A stretch of 64,000 nucleotides of DNA, from positions 62,001 to 126,000 of the forward strand of contig JBMNRU010000001.1 of NCBI GenBank assembly GCA_050944855.1, read 5' to 3'. Shown here one piece after another: positions 1-8,236 of the stretch (positions are counted from its first letter, which is position 1; each line of letters begins with the position of its first letter). The translations under genes and the position numbers were made by a program. The notes under the pieces were generated by a model. That model saw only the letters and a list, made by a program, of their open reading frames with translations. It made no database searches and was not told the origin of the DNA. This stretch comes from Lactonifactor sp050944855 (GTDB taxonomy: Bacteria > Bacillota > Clostridia > Lachnospirales > Lachnospiraceae).

Positions 1-278
1 ATGCCTCGGATCCTTTTGCAGATGCCGGGCAGCACTATAATCCCCGGAATTGTCCGCACCCCATGCACGCCGGCGATCTTCCTCCTGTATTTGGCAATCA
101 TGGCTATGCACTGCAAATGATATATACGGATCGTTTTACACCGGAAGAAATTATCGGCAAGACCTTAATCCTTCATGCCATGCCTGATGACTTTAAAACA
201 CAGCCCTCCGGAGATGCCGGGGAAAAAATTGCCTGCGGTGAAATTAAAAATAATCTGGAAGTAACCCAGAAGGCATAG
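1..278 (+). CDS. Cu/Zn superoxide dismutase family protein, C-terminal part (5' truncated)
   Basis: The open frame runs from base 3 without a start codon, so the gene begins before the window. Superoxide dismutases of this family convert superoxide to peroxide and oxygen at a copper/zinc site. The segment CPHPMHAGDLPPVFGNHGYA carries the histidines and aspartate of the zinc-binding loop, and the later ILHAMPDDFKTQPSGDAGEKIACGEI matches the family C-terminus (copper histidine, electrostatic loop, conserved GxRxACG-like end, here GEKIACG). The Arg of that last motif, which guides superoxide, is Lys here. Signal peptide and first metal ligands lie outside the window. A Cu/Zn SOD is uncommon in an anaerobic clostridium. 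It is convergent with the arabinofuranosidase gene and shares a terminator with it. Confidence 0.85.
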   Translation, partial: ASDPFADAGQHYNPRNCPHPMHAGDLPPVFGNHGYALQMIYTDRFTPEEIIGKTLILHAMPDDFKTQPSGDAGEKIACGEIKNNLEVTQKA

Positions 279-310
279 TTGATACACTGGTTGGAATCAT
301 TTCAGCCAGG

Positions 311-357
311 AAAAAGAGGAAGCAAAACTTATAATACAAAGTCTGCTTCCTCTTTTT
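311..357. terminator. Bidirectional rho-independent terminator
   Basis: The arms AAAAAGAGGAAGCA and TGCTTCCTCTTTTT are perfect inverted repeats around an 18-base A/T-rich loop. The arms end in A or T runs on both sides, so the hairpin can end the SOD transcript (plus) and the arabinofuranosidase transcript (minus). Confidence 0.85.
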
Positions 358-388
358 CATTTTTTTGAGTAAAAAATCAATGGATATA

Positions 389-1915
389 CTATTTCAGCAC
401 GATCACATTAAAGGATAACTTAGGCAGGACAACTTTTGTTCCGCCGGATACCGGCATTTCCTGTGTCGTTACTTTATCTGGTTCCTCAATGGTGTTAATC
501 ACATCTAAATCTTCTCCAAATAATGCCATATGTTTTACAACCTTGCGATCTCCATACCCATTCAAACAGATATCCAGTTCCGCCTCTTCGTCTGCATCAC
601 AGTTCAGTGCAAAAACATGGATCTCATCTGCTTTTTCGTCATAGATCACAGCAGGTTCTACCACATCCAATTCTCCATATGCAGATTGGTATTTCTGCGC
701 TTCTACCACTGCATCCATAACCTTGCCGCGTCCATAATGACTTAACAGTTCAAACGGATAGAACGTAGTCTGTTTGAATACGCCGCCGCCCGGAACGGTC
801 GTAATCGGTGCGATAACATTGATCAGCTGTGCCAGACATGCAATTTCTACATGATCGCAGTTCTTCAGCAATGTGATTCCCAGACCGCCTAATACAATGG
901 CGTCTAACAGGCTGTATTTTTCCTGCAAAATAGGAGGAGCGATCTCCCACTTTCCGGCAGAAGTAATCTCAAAGGTGGTAAGGCCATCCAGATCAGCCAG
1001 ACTGTCTAACTTAATATCCTGGAAGTTCCATACATTCCATTCATCCAGACAGATCTTGATGTCTTTATCTTTATTATGTTTTGCCTTAACAAATTCCAGA
1101 ACTTTTACTGTATTTTTAATATGGTTATCCAATTGTTTGTAAGATGCCACATAATCTGTCTGACTCGCACCCGCACGCATGGTGTAATTATGGGTAGACA
1201 GGTATTCGATCTGATCGTACAGTTCCGGAAGCATCACTCTATCCCATTCCAGATATACCGGAAGATTCTCATAACTGCTGCCGCATCCGATCAATTTAAT
1301 GGTCGGATCTACCCATTTCATGATTTTCGCTGCTTCCAATGCCTTTTTCGCATAGTCTTCTGCGGAAAGATGGCCTGCCTGCCAGCTTCCTTCCATCTCA
1401 TTTCCCAGACACCAGTATTTAACATTGTAAGGTTCTTTGCTGCCGTTTTTGATTCGCAGATCACTCCAGTAAGTTCCACCCGGATGGTTACAGTATTCCA
1501 CCAGATCTCCCGCATCCTTAATGGTGCCGGTACCCAGGTTCACTGCGATCATTGGCTCCACGCCTGCTTTTTTTGCCCATCTGCAGAACTCATCAATACC
1601 AAACTGATTGGTCTCAATAGAGCTCCATGCATATTCCATACGCACCGGTCTGTCTTCTTTGGGACCGATACCATCATGCCAGTCATAACAGGATACAAAA
1701 TTACCGCCCGGATAACGAATCACCGGAACCTGAAGGCCAGTCACCAGATCCATAACATCTTTACGGAATCCATCCTCATCCGCTTCCGGATGTCCCGGTT
1801 CATAAATTCCCGTGTAAATACATCTTCCTAAATGCTCTGTAAAGGATGAAAATATTTTGTCATCCACATCTCCTATTGTGTAATGACGGTCACTATAACA
1901 CACTGCCTTTTTCAT
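389..1915 (-). CDS. Alpha-L-arabinofuranosidase, GH51
   Basis: Retaining glycosidase of family GH51 that removes terminal alpha-L-arabinofuranosyl groups from arabinan or arabinoxylan oligosaccharides. At 508 residues it has the usual length: a TIM barrel followed by a C-terminal beta domain. The acid/base glutamate is in GNEMEGSWQAG (E173) and the nucleophile in CLDEWNVW (E292); the substrate-binding RYPGGNFVSCYDW segment lies near residue 70. No signal peptide is seen, so it is probably cytoplasmic and acts on imported oligosaccharides. The start is set by ACAGGAGGGA six bases upstream. It is a single-gene unit with its own promoter and a pair of direct repeats upstream of it. Confidence 0.95.
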   Translation of the reverse strand: MKKAVCYSDRHYTIGDVDDKIFSSFTEHLGRCIYTGIYEPGHPEADEDGFRKDVMDLVTGLQVPVIRYPGGNFVSCYDWHDGIGPKEDRPVRMEYAWSSIETNQFGIDEFCRWAKKAGVEPMIAVNLGTGTIKDAGDLVEYCNHPGGTYWSDLRIKNGSKEPYNVKYWCLGNEMEGSWQAGHLSAEDYAKKALEAAKIMKWVDPTIKLIGCGSSYENLPVYLEWDRVMLPELYDQIEYLSTHNYTMRAGASQTDYVASYKQLDNHIKNTVKVLEFVKAKHNKDKDIKICLDEWNVWNFQDIKLDSLADLDGLTTFEITSAGKWEIAPPILQEKYSLLDAIVLGGLGITLLKNCDHVEIACLAQLINVIAPITTVPGGGVFKQTTFYPFELLSHYGRGKVMDAVVEAQKYQSAYGELDVVEPAVIYDEKADEIHVFALNCDADEEAELDICLNGYGDRKVVKHMALFGEDLDVINTIEEPDKVTTQEMPVSGGTKVVLPKLSFNVIVLK

Positions 1916-1994
1916 ACTTGTCCCTCCTGTTATTTTTTAATAAATTTTTTGCAAAAATTACAATTTTTTCATGCAAATTGTATATGCTACTACC

Positions 1995-2023
1995 AATTTA
2001 ACATCTCCTTATCTGAAAGTCAA
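1995..2023 (-). promoter_or_regulatory. Promoter of the arabinofuranosidase gene
   Basis: On the minus strand TTGACT and TAAATT are separated by exactly 17 bases, giving a leader of about 70 bases before the start codon at 1915. The -35 box matches five of six consensus bases and the -10 four of six, which fits a promoter that needs an activator. Confidence 0.55.
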
Positions 2024-2053
2024 ACTTGTATGTTTTCATCCCATAACTTGTAT
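2023..2053 (-). promoter_or_regulatory. Direct repeat ATACAAGTT x2, possible activator site
   Basis: Two exact copies of ATACAAGTT (minus strand) lie at 2023-2031 and 2045-2053, 22 bases apart from start to start, and the proximal copy abuts the -35 box. Same-orientation half sites about two helical turns apart next to a weak promoter are typical of AraC-family activators; this function is inferred. No AraC-type gene lies in the window. Confidence 0.4.
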
Positions 2054-2171
2054 TTCCAAATCCTATCCTTTGTCCATTTTAAGTCAAAGAAAACAGACGT
2101 ATCGTATGAACATAAACGATTATGAATGCAGCAACAACACTGAAAAACCACTGAAAAACATTCAAATATCT

Positions 2172-3338
2172 TTATTGCAAAATACCGCTTTTTTTCACAT
2201 TATCAATGACTTTTACGATCACGTCCTCGTCCTGTACCAGTGCCATACGCACATAGCCTTCTCCGGACGGGCCAAACGCACTTCCCGGTGTCATTACCAC
2301 TCCGGCTTTGTCCAGCATCTCCCGCACAAATTCTTCCGAACTGGAAAATTTTTCCGGAACTTTTGCCCAGACAAACATGGTCGCCGGACATCTCTTAATG
2401 GGCCAGCCAATCTCTGTAAATCCATCACACAGTACGTCTCTTCGCCTTCTGTAAGCATCCCGGATCTCTGCCACACAGGTCTGATCTCCGGTAATGGCAG
2501 CTACTGCCCCTTTCTGAATAGGCAAAAACATGCCATAATCCATATTGGATTTCAATTTGGACAGCATCTCTACCACCTGGGCATTGCCGATGCAAAATCC
2601 TACTCTGGCTCCTGCCATACCATAGGTTTTAGACAGAGAGTTAAACTCTACCCCTACTTCTTTTGCGTGGGGATGATTTAAAAAACTGCCGCAGACGGCG
2701 CCGTCAAACACCAGCTCACTGTAAGCATTGTCATAGAGTACGATAATATCATACTTTTTTGCAAATGCGATCAATTCATCATAAAAGGAATCCGGCGCCA
2801 TGGCCGTGGTCGGATTATTGGGATAAGATACGATCATCAATTTGGCTGCCTGTGCCGCTTTTTCCGGAATCTCGGTAAAATCAATGAGATAATCGTTCTC
2901 TTTGCGCATGGGCATATAATGCAGCTTAGCCCCTGCGATGCTCGGGCCATCTGCAAACACCGGATAACAGGGATCCGGCACCAGCACCACATCTCCCGGA
3001 TCCGTAATGGACAGCGCGATATGCGCCAGGCCTTCCTGGGATCCCATTAAAGATACCACTTCTGTCTGCGGATCTATATCTACCTGATATCTTCTTTTGT
3101 ACCAGACTGCCACTGCCTCCTTTAATTCATCGGTATCAGACAGGGCATAGACATAATTTTCTTTCACGCGAAGGGCGTCTGCCATGGCGTCAATGATATG
3201 ATCCGCCGGAGGAATATTCGGTGCTCCGATGCTCAGATCGATCACCTCTTCCCCGTTTTTTATTTTTTCATCTTTCATCTGGCGCAGTACATTAAAAATG
3301 TTGATGCCAAATCGATCCATTCTCTTTGCAAATTTCAT
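2172..3338 (-). CDS. Class I/II pyridoxal-phosphate aminotransferase (LL-DAP aminotransferase-like)
   Basis: PLP-dependent fold-type I aminotransferase of 388 residues. The Schiff-base lysine is K237 in EFNSLSKTYG, the cofactor-binding YPNNPT motif is at 172-177, and the GSQEG phosphate-binding segment is near 99-103. The overall pattern resembles the LL-diaminopimelate aminotransferase / succinyl-DAP aminotransferase group, but specificity cannot be fixed from sequence. It starts two bases after the stop of the DUF5662 gene and is the last gene of a four-gene unit with a ClC protein and a GH13 protein, which says little about its substrate. No clear terminator follows it. Confidence 0.88.
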   Translation of the reverse strand: MKFAKRMDRFGINIFNVLRQMKDEKIKNGEEVIDLSIGAPNIPPADHIIDAMADALRVKENYVYALSDTDELKEAVAVWYKRRYQVDIDPQTEVVSLMGSQEGLAHIALSITDPGDVVLVPDPCYPVFADGPSIAGAKLHYMPMRKENDYLIDFTEIPEKAAQAAKLMIVSYPNNPTTAMAPDSFYDELIAFAKKYDIIVLYDNAYSELVFDGAVCGSFLNHPHAKEVGVEFNSLSKTYGMAGARVGFCIGNAQVVEMLSKLKSNMDYGMFLPIQKGAVAAITGDQTCVAEIRDAYRRRRDVLCDGFTEIGWPIKRCPATMFVWAKVPEKFSSSEEFVREMLDKAGVVMTPGSAFGPSGEGYVRMALVQDEDVIVKVIDNVKKSGILQ

Positions 3339-3339
3339 G

Positions 3340-3882
3340 TCACTTTTCCTTCTTTAAGTAAATATTTTTGATATAGCAAAGCGTTTCCGCTTCCCCTTTT
3401 TGGGCTAACATCCGAAGCAGCATTTCCAGATCCCGGTTGGTATCTTCATGAATAAACCACAGTTTATCTTTGCTTTTCAGATAATAGACCAGAGGGGCGC
3501 TATCCGTATAGGTATCCGGAGAATAGGTTCTGGATGCACTGATGCGGTCCATGACCATCTCCGCAATGTATTTCTTCGGCATAGGAACACCGCAGATCAC
3601 GGTGTCAGCATCAATCCCATAATCCACCCAATGCTCAAAATGATGCTTATTCCTTCCATAATGATGGATCCAGGATTTGGAAAGACCTGTTGCTTCCCGT
3701 TCTGCATTATTCGGACTTCGGTTTCCCTGATAATATTTACAGCCCACTGAAAACTCTGTCCAGGAATATTTCGACAGGTCATGGAGCAGACCCTGTTTAT
3801 ACAAACCGATTTTAAAACAATACTTCATCACCAGCAGTTTATGAGAAGTAATGGTCTTAAAATGCTGCCAAACCTTCCACAT
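3340..3882 (-). CDS. DUF5662 family protein
   Basis: Protein of about 180 residues with no known reaction. It matches the DUF5662 family found in clostridia, with a His/Asp-rich first half (HDLSKYSW, SWIHHYGRNKHHFEHW) that could bind metal in the manner of an HD-like helical domain; this is inference. The open frame extends further upstream, but the start is placed at 3882 because AGGAG sits eight bases before that ATG and the preceding stop codon is one base away (TAATATG). It lies between the degenerate GH13 gene and the aminotransferase and is co-transcribed with them. Confidence 0.75.
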   Translation of the reverse strand: MWKVWQHFKTITSHKLLVMKYCFKIGLYKQGLLHDLSKYSWTEFSVGCKYYQGNRSPNNAEREATGLSKSWIHHYGRNKHHFEHWVDYGIDADTVICGVPMPKKYIAEMVMDRISASRTYSPDTYTDSAPLVYYLKSKDKLWFIHEDTNRDLEMLLRMLAQKGEAETLCYIKNIYLKKEK

Positions 3883-3883
3883 A

Positions 3884-5761
3884 TTATCGCTCTCCTGCTT
3901 TCCCCACCAGAACCACAACAGCTCTGGGCGGGACTTCTATTTTCCCGTCTTCCACGGGTTTTTTACACTCTTCGGCAAAATGATTTTGGTCACTTTGAGA
4001 AGTGTCCATTACCGGATACCAGTACTCGCCTTTGGGAAGATAGGGAAGTTCAAACTCATGTGGATTCCAGTGCATATTGTAGGCAATATAAATGGAATCA
4101 TCCTCGGTACCATCTGCTTTTTTTGCATATCCGCCATAATACATCACTCCAAGATGGTGCAGATGATTTTCATAGGATACCAGCCATGCATTTTTATTAT
4201 GATAAGACAATTCCGGATAACCGAGCATTTTATAATCATAAGTCCTGGGCTCTGCTTCTCTGCGAAGCACAGGATGTGCCATACGAAACGCTATGGCTGA
4301 CTGCAGAAATTCCCGCAGATCCTCATAGTCCTGTCTCTGGCTCCAGTCCACCCATCCTACCGGATTGTCCTGACAATAGGCGTTATTATTGCCCTGCTGG
4401 GAATTGCCCAGTTCATCTCCCTGATACCACAGCGGCGTTCCCTGGCTTAACATAAGCAAAAGTACGGCATTTTTCATCAACTGCTTTCTCAGTCTGCACA
4501 CAGATGAATCCTCGGTCTCACCCTCTGCACCGCAATTCCAGCTATAATTATAACGGATGCCGTCCCGGTTGCCTTCTCCATTGGCAGCGTTGCGTTTTTC
4601 CTCATAGGAAACACTGTCCCGCAAGGTAAATCCATCCTGAATGGTCAAATAATTCATCTGTCCATAAGAAGCAGGATTCCTTCTGGCATAAAAAGCAAAG
4701 CTTTCCAGCAGATCCTCGTCACCTTTCAGATACCGTTTCATAACCTGGCGAAAGCCTTCATTATACTCGGCGCAATTTTTATAAGCCGCGGCTGACGGTC
4801 CTTCAGATGCGTCTTCATGGATAGCAGTAAAAAACAGCTTGGTTTTGGAAAGCAGCGGATCCTGACGTATGATATCCTGCAAAACCCCATCTCCTATCAG
4901 ATGGAAACCATCTACATGATACGTACATTTCCAGTAATGGAGAATGTCCAGAATCTGTCCCGCCAAAATTTCCCTGCCAAAATAGAACTCCATCACACAC
5001 TCTATCCCATTTTGGTGCAGTGCGCAAATCAGATCGCGCATCTCCTGCACAGGATCATCTGTATAACAATAGGCGGCCTTCGGCGCCATATAACAGGCAT
5101 CCGAAGTATAACCCCAATAATTCAGCCGATACTCTTCCTGCTGCGCAAGCGGATTTTGGATAGCAGCATTGATTTGGCTTAACTCTCTGAATTCATAGGC
5201 AGGCATCAGCTCCACTGCAGTAATACCCAGATTTTTCAGGTAAGCAATCTCCTGCATCAAACCTGAAAAAGTTCCCTTTTTTGCATTCTCCCCGTCTTTT
5301 CCCATGGTAAAGCCACGAACGTGCAATTTATAAAAAATACTCTCTGACAGCGGATGAGGGGGAAACGTTTCTTCCCACTCCAACGCGTGCACGGCAAATC
5401 TACAGCGCATCTTATGCGGCTGTTTCATACACTTCTCATCCCCGAATCTCTCACATCCGGTGACTGCCGCCGCATACGGATCCAATACCACATTTCCATC
5501 TATCTCATAATTATATTCCCAGGTATCTCCATCTATGGCATCCACAAAAACTGCGGCCACACGGCCCGTAAAATACCCGGATACCAGAGGAATTCTCTCT
5601 GCCGGCTCTTCCTCACCTTTTACATAGAGCAGCAAAAAGGCCTCTGCTCCCTCCGGAACAGACACAGCAAAATTATAGCCGTTTTCTTTCCTTGTCACAC
5701 CTAATCGGTCAGGATTGCCCTTTCGTATCTGTCTGATGCATTTGTCCTTCTTCATAGACAA
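3884..5761 (-). CDS. GH13 glycogen-debranching-like protein with degenerate active site
   Basis: The 625-residue protein has the layout of GlgX/isoamylase-type GH13 enzymes: an N-terminal CBM48-like domain (about 18-100), a TIM barrel (about 135-500) and a C-terminal beta domain. Typical fold segments are present (NYWGYTSDACYMAPKA near 214, QQGNNNAYCQDN near 455). The catalytic motifs are not: region II reads HVDGFHLIG where HVDGFRFDL is usual, so the nucleophile Asp is Ile289 and the Arg is His287; region III has FFTAIHED with no acid/base Glu at its place; region IV has QDGF for HDGF; region I lost its Asp and His (ECVMEFYF). Hydrolysis therefore looks unlikely, and a glycan-binding or regulatory role is possible. 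The TTG start at 5761 has GGTGGAG five bases upstream; ATG at 5755 is an alternative. Confidence 0.8.
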   Translation of the reverse strand: MSMKKDKCIRQIRKGNPDRLGVTRKENGYNFAVSVPEGAEAFLLLYVKGEEEPAERIPLVSGYFTGRVAAVFVDAIDGDTWEYNYEIDGNVVLDPYAAAVTGCERFGDEKCMKQPHKMRCRFAVHALEWEETFPPHPLSESIFYKLHVRGFTMGKDGENAKKGTFSGLMQEIAYLKNLGITAVELMPAYEFRELSQINAAIQNPLAQQEEYRLNYWGYTSDACYMAPKAAYCYTDDPVQEMRDLICALHQNGIECVMEFYFGREILAGQILDILHYWKCTYHVDGFHLIGDGVLQDIIRQDPLLSKTKLFFTAIHEDASEGPSAAAYKNCAEYNEGFRQVMKRYLKGDEDLLESFAFYARRNPASYGQMNYLTIQDGFTLRDSVSYEEKRNAANGEGNRDGIRYNYSWNCGAEGETEDSSVCRLRKQLMKNAVLLLMLSQGTPLWYQGDELGNSQQGNNNAYCQDNPVGWVDWSQRQDYEDLREFLQSAIAFRMAHPVLRREAEPRTYDYKMLGYPELSYHNKNAWLVSYENHLHHLGVMYYGGYAKKADGTEDDSIYIAYNMHWNPHEFELPYLPKGEYWYPVMDTSQSDQNHFAEECKKPVEDGKIEVPPRAVVVLVGKAGER

Positions 5762-5788
5762 ACATTCTCCACCTTTCTCGTCACCGCA

Positions 5789-7087
5789 TTATTTTTTTCG
5801 GTGTAATCTATCCCACATACTATCATATACACCATGAGATTCCATAAATTCAGATACTGCATAAGAAACAACAGAAACAACCGTCAGCAAAAAAATCTGT
5901 GAACAGGATCCTGTCATCTCCAAAAGCATAATGACCCCTGTCAAAGGAGTTTTCATCACTGCTGAAAAATATCCGGCTACTCCCAGTGCCACAAAATAGG
6001 TTACACAGTCAGTCGGTAAACCAAAATACGTAATCCCGGCAAGTGCAAAGATACCTCCGCACATAGCTCCAAGGACAATAACCGGAAAGAAAATTCCCCC
6101 GGGTACCCCGGAACTGATACTCAGCACGGAATACAATAGTTTCACTACAAACAGTATAACTGCCGTCCGCAGGATCAGTTCTCCTCCTGCCAACGGATCC
6201 AAAAGGCTCTGTCCTCCGCCCAAAACTTCCGGCATAGAAAATCCCAGCACGCCTGCCAGCACAAAAGGAATCCACAATTTCCGTACCGTTGTCATCCATG
6301 CGGGCCTGTTATACAGCGCGGTTGTCTTTTGCACCATCCAATTATACAGGTTCGCCAGAACTCCCAGGAAAATACCCAGTACCGGCGCCATCCAATACCC
6401 GTTCACCGGCAGTATGTAAGGAATCTCAAAACCGAGAACAAGAGCATCTCCCGCCATCACGCAGACGATCGCATCTGCTGCCAGAACGGACAGCAGTAAA
6501 ACGGCGAGAAACGGAATAGAAAACTTTTTATATACTTTTTCCAGCGTATAGCACACTCCTGTCAGCGGTGCATGAAAGGTTGCCGCAATACCGGATGCAG
6601 CTCCGCAGGCAAACAATACTTTTTCTTCTTCTTTTTCACTTTGAAAAAGACGGGAAATGCCCTTTCCCGCCATGGCTCCCATCTGCATGGAAGGGCCGCC
6701 ACGTCCTAAAGAAAGACCGGCAAACAATGCCAAAAAGCCACCGACGATCTTTCCTATCAGGACTTTCCACCAGTTTTGATCTATCTTTCCGGCAGCCTCA
6801 TCGATCACCTGAGACACACCGCCCCCGGAAATCATAGGCTCCCACATAATAATACGTCCTACCACGATTGCCAGCAGGATCAGACATACAAACCACAACA
6901 ACATAGAAAGCGGATGTCCCTGTGCACAGGATAATATCCTACGCAGACACCGATCCCCCCAACCGATAGCAATGCGATAAGAAACGACAAAAAAGCCGGC
7001 AGCCATTCCCACCAGGATGGTCTTTCCCAGCAGGCCCAGAGAAAGTCTGTCCATCTGCCGGAGTTTCCGGGGTGCTTCTTCCTTCAC
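5789..7087 (-). CDS. ClC-family chloride channel/transporter
   Basis: Membrane protein of about 432 residues with the multi-helix ClC fold and conserved anion-pathway motifs: SGGGV (usually GSGIP), LGRGGPSMQMG, and SGVPGGIFFPV (usually GxFxP). Two residues that define H+-coupled ClC exchangers are changed. The gating glutamate of GREGP is glycine (G142 counted from the upstream ATG at 7123), and the inner proton glutamate of the EE pair is lysine (LEKV, K196). It may thus work as a passive channel or an altered exchanger. The start is set at GTG 7087, which has GGAGGAG six bases upstream; an in-frame ATG at 7123 has only a weak site. It is first in the operon with the GH13 gene. Confidence 0.9.
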   Translation of the reverse strand: MKEEAPRKLRQMDRLSLGLLGKTILVGMAAGFFVVSYRIAIGWGDRCLRRILSCAQGHPLSMLLWFVCLILLAIVVGRIIMWEPMISGGGVSQVIDEAAGKIDQNWWKVLIGKIVGGFLALFAGLSLGRGGPSMQMGAMAGKGISRLFQSEKEEEKVLFACGAASGIAATFHAPLTGVCYTLEKVYKKFSIPFLAVLLLSVLAADAIVCVMAGDALVLGFEIPYILPVNGYWMAPVLGIFLGVLANLYNWMVQKTTALYNRPAWMTTVRKLWIPFVLAGVLGFSMPEVLGGGQSLLDPLAGGELILRTAVILFVVKLLYSVLSISSGVPGGIFFPVIVLGAMCGGIFALAGITYFGLPTDCVTYFVALGVAGYFSAVMKTPLTGVIMLLEMTGSCSQIFLLTVVSVVSYAVSEFMESHGVYDSMWDRLHRKK

Positions 7088-7146
7088 ATTCTCTCCTCCT
7101 TCAATAAAAAAATGCCTCTGCATTTTCCTTTCAACTCTTCTCCATC

Positions 7147-7175
7147 ATTATACTTGGGCTGTGTTAAAATTGCAA
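7147..7175 (-). promoter_or_regulatory. Promoter of the ClC-GH13-DUF5662-aminotransferase operon
   Basis: Minus-strand TTGCAA, 17-base spacer, TATAAT. The predicted start near 7140 lies upstream of both candidate start codons of the ClC gene. Confidence 0.7.
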
Positions 7176-7190
7176 TGAACAATTCTATTC

Positions 7191-7219
7191 TTGCATTTAT
7201 CTCACCTATCTGCTAGAGT
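7191..7219 (+). promoter_or_regulatory. Possible promoter of the DUF1292 gene
   Basis: Plus-strand TTGCAT and TAGAGT with a 17-base spacer, 42 bases before the start codon. Both boxes match four of six consensus bases, so the call is tentative. Confidence 0.4.
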
Positions 7220-7261
7220 AGTACTAGGTAATTTTAAAAGAATAAGAAATGAGGTATTAAC

Positions 7262-7636
7262 ATGAGTGAACATACAGCTTCCAGCGGCTGCAAGCCAAGT
7301 GACTGCGCTACATGCTCCAGCAACTGCGCCAGTGCAGGATTTACGTTTCCAAGCGTGCCAAATCCAACCATCAAACTGACTTTAGAAGATGACAGCGTTA
7401 TGGAATGTTCCGTACTGACCACTTTTATGGCAGCTGACCAGGAATATATCGCACTGGTTCCTCCTGCATCAGCACGGGAACTATTCGGTTATGTTCTTAT
7501 CTTCCGCTACAGAGAAGTAGATGGCAATCCCAATATCCAGAATATTGAGTCAGAAGAAGAATACGAAACCGCAGCCAATGCTTACAATGCATTTATTAAA
7601 AGTCTTCCTCACGAGTCAGAACTCAGTGAAGAATAG
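7262..7636 (+). CDS. DUF1292 protein with N-terminal cysteine motif
   Basis: Small acidic protein of 124 residues. The part from about residue 30 to 110 matches DUF1292 (YrzB-like), a small beta-rich domain of unknown role common in Firmicutes. In front of it is a cysteine motif C10-x4-C15-x2-C18-x3-C22 (SGCKPSDCATCSSNC). A similar short motif occurs at the N-terminus of clostridial Mrp/NBP35 P-loop ATPases, where it binds an iron-sulfur cluster, so metal or cluster binding is possible; this is inference. A GAGGT site precedes the ATG. It stands alone, divergent from the ClC operon and convergent with dut. Confidence 0.8.
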   Translation: MSEHTASSGCKPSDCATCSSNCASAGFTFPSVPNPTIKLTLEDDSVMECSVLTTFMAADQEYIALVPPASARELFGYVLIFRYREVDGNPNIQNIESEEEYETAANAYNAFIKSLPHESELSEE

Positions 7637-7645
7637 TAAGACGAC

Positions 7646-7688
7646 AAAGGGACAGCCCCTCCGTAAAACCGGATTGGCGGTCCCTTTT
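7646..7688. terminator. Bidirectional terminator between DUF1292 and dut
   Basis: AAAGGGAC and GTCCCTTT pair across a loop that itself contains a TCCG/CGGA stem. A T run follows on the plus strand and an A run precedes it, so both convergent genes can use it. Confidence 0.75.
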
Positions 7689-7699
7689 ATAATTCTCTG

Positions 7700-8215
7700 T
7701 TATTTCTGTGAGGTACTTCCCAGTCCTCCATTTCTTTCCGTCTGCACATCATCATCTACGGTAATGCCATATTCCACAAAAATACCCTGCATAAAAGCAT
7801 CACCGATTTCCATATTCAAAACCTTTTCTTCATTAGAATCATTCGTGATCTTTGCGAAAATATGGCCTTCATTGTCAGAATAAAAATAATCGCTGTCGAT
7901 AATACCCACAGTATTGTTCATCTGCAGACGATATTTAAATCCCAGTCCACTTCTCGGATACAGCTTCAAAACCCAGTCCGGCTCCATCTCCACCCGGATA
8001 CCGGTAGGGATTTTGATGGTTTCTCCCGGATCCAGAGAAAAGGTAAGCGGAGAATAAAAGTCATATCCCGCACTTCCTTTGGTAGCTCTTTTCGGTAATT
8101 CAATGTTGGCATAAATAGCTTTTAATTCTTTTTCATTTTCTGTTCCGAAGGTATCCTGCCATCCTTCACAAAACTGTTCAAAACTTACTTTATAAAATTT
8201 CGCGATGCGTTTCAT
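7700..8215 (-). CDS. dut: dUTPase (trimeric dUTP diphosphatase)
   Basis: Hydrolyses dUTP to dUMP, keeping uracil out of DNA and supplying dTMP synthesis. All five trimeric dUTPase motifs appear in order: KGSAGYDF (motif 1), YPRSGLGFK (2), GIIDSDY (3, uracil-binding with the catalytic Asp), QGIFVEYG (4) and RNGGLGSTS (5, the C-terminal arm that closes on the phosphates). At 171 residues it is longer than the usual 140-150 because of about 35 extra N-terminal residues. It lies 21 bases downstream of nrdG, so two deoxynucleotide genes are linked. Confidence 0.92.
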   Translation of the reverse strand: MKRIAKFYKVSFEQFCEGWQDTFGTENEKELKAIYANIELPKRATKGSAGYDFYSPLTFSLDPGETIKIPTGIRVEMEPDWVLKLYPRSGLGFKYRLQMNNTVGIIDSDYFYSDNEGHIFAKITNDSNEEKVLNMEIGDAFMQGIFVEYGITVDDDVQTERNGGLGSTSQK

Positions 8216-8236
8216 CTGTCCGATTCCTCCTGTATG

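Noticed and set aside
1076..1831. Long plus-strand open frame opposite the arabinofuranosidase
   Set aside because: The minus-strand gene has full GH51 motifs; the opposite frame has none and no ribosome site.
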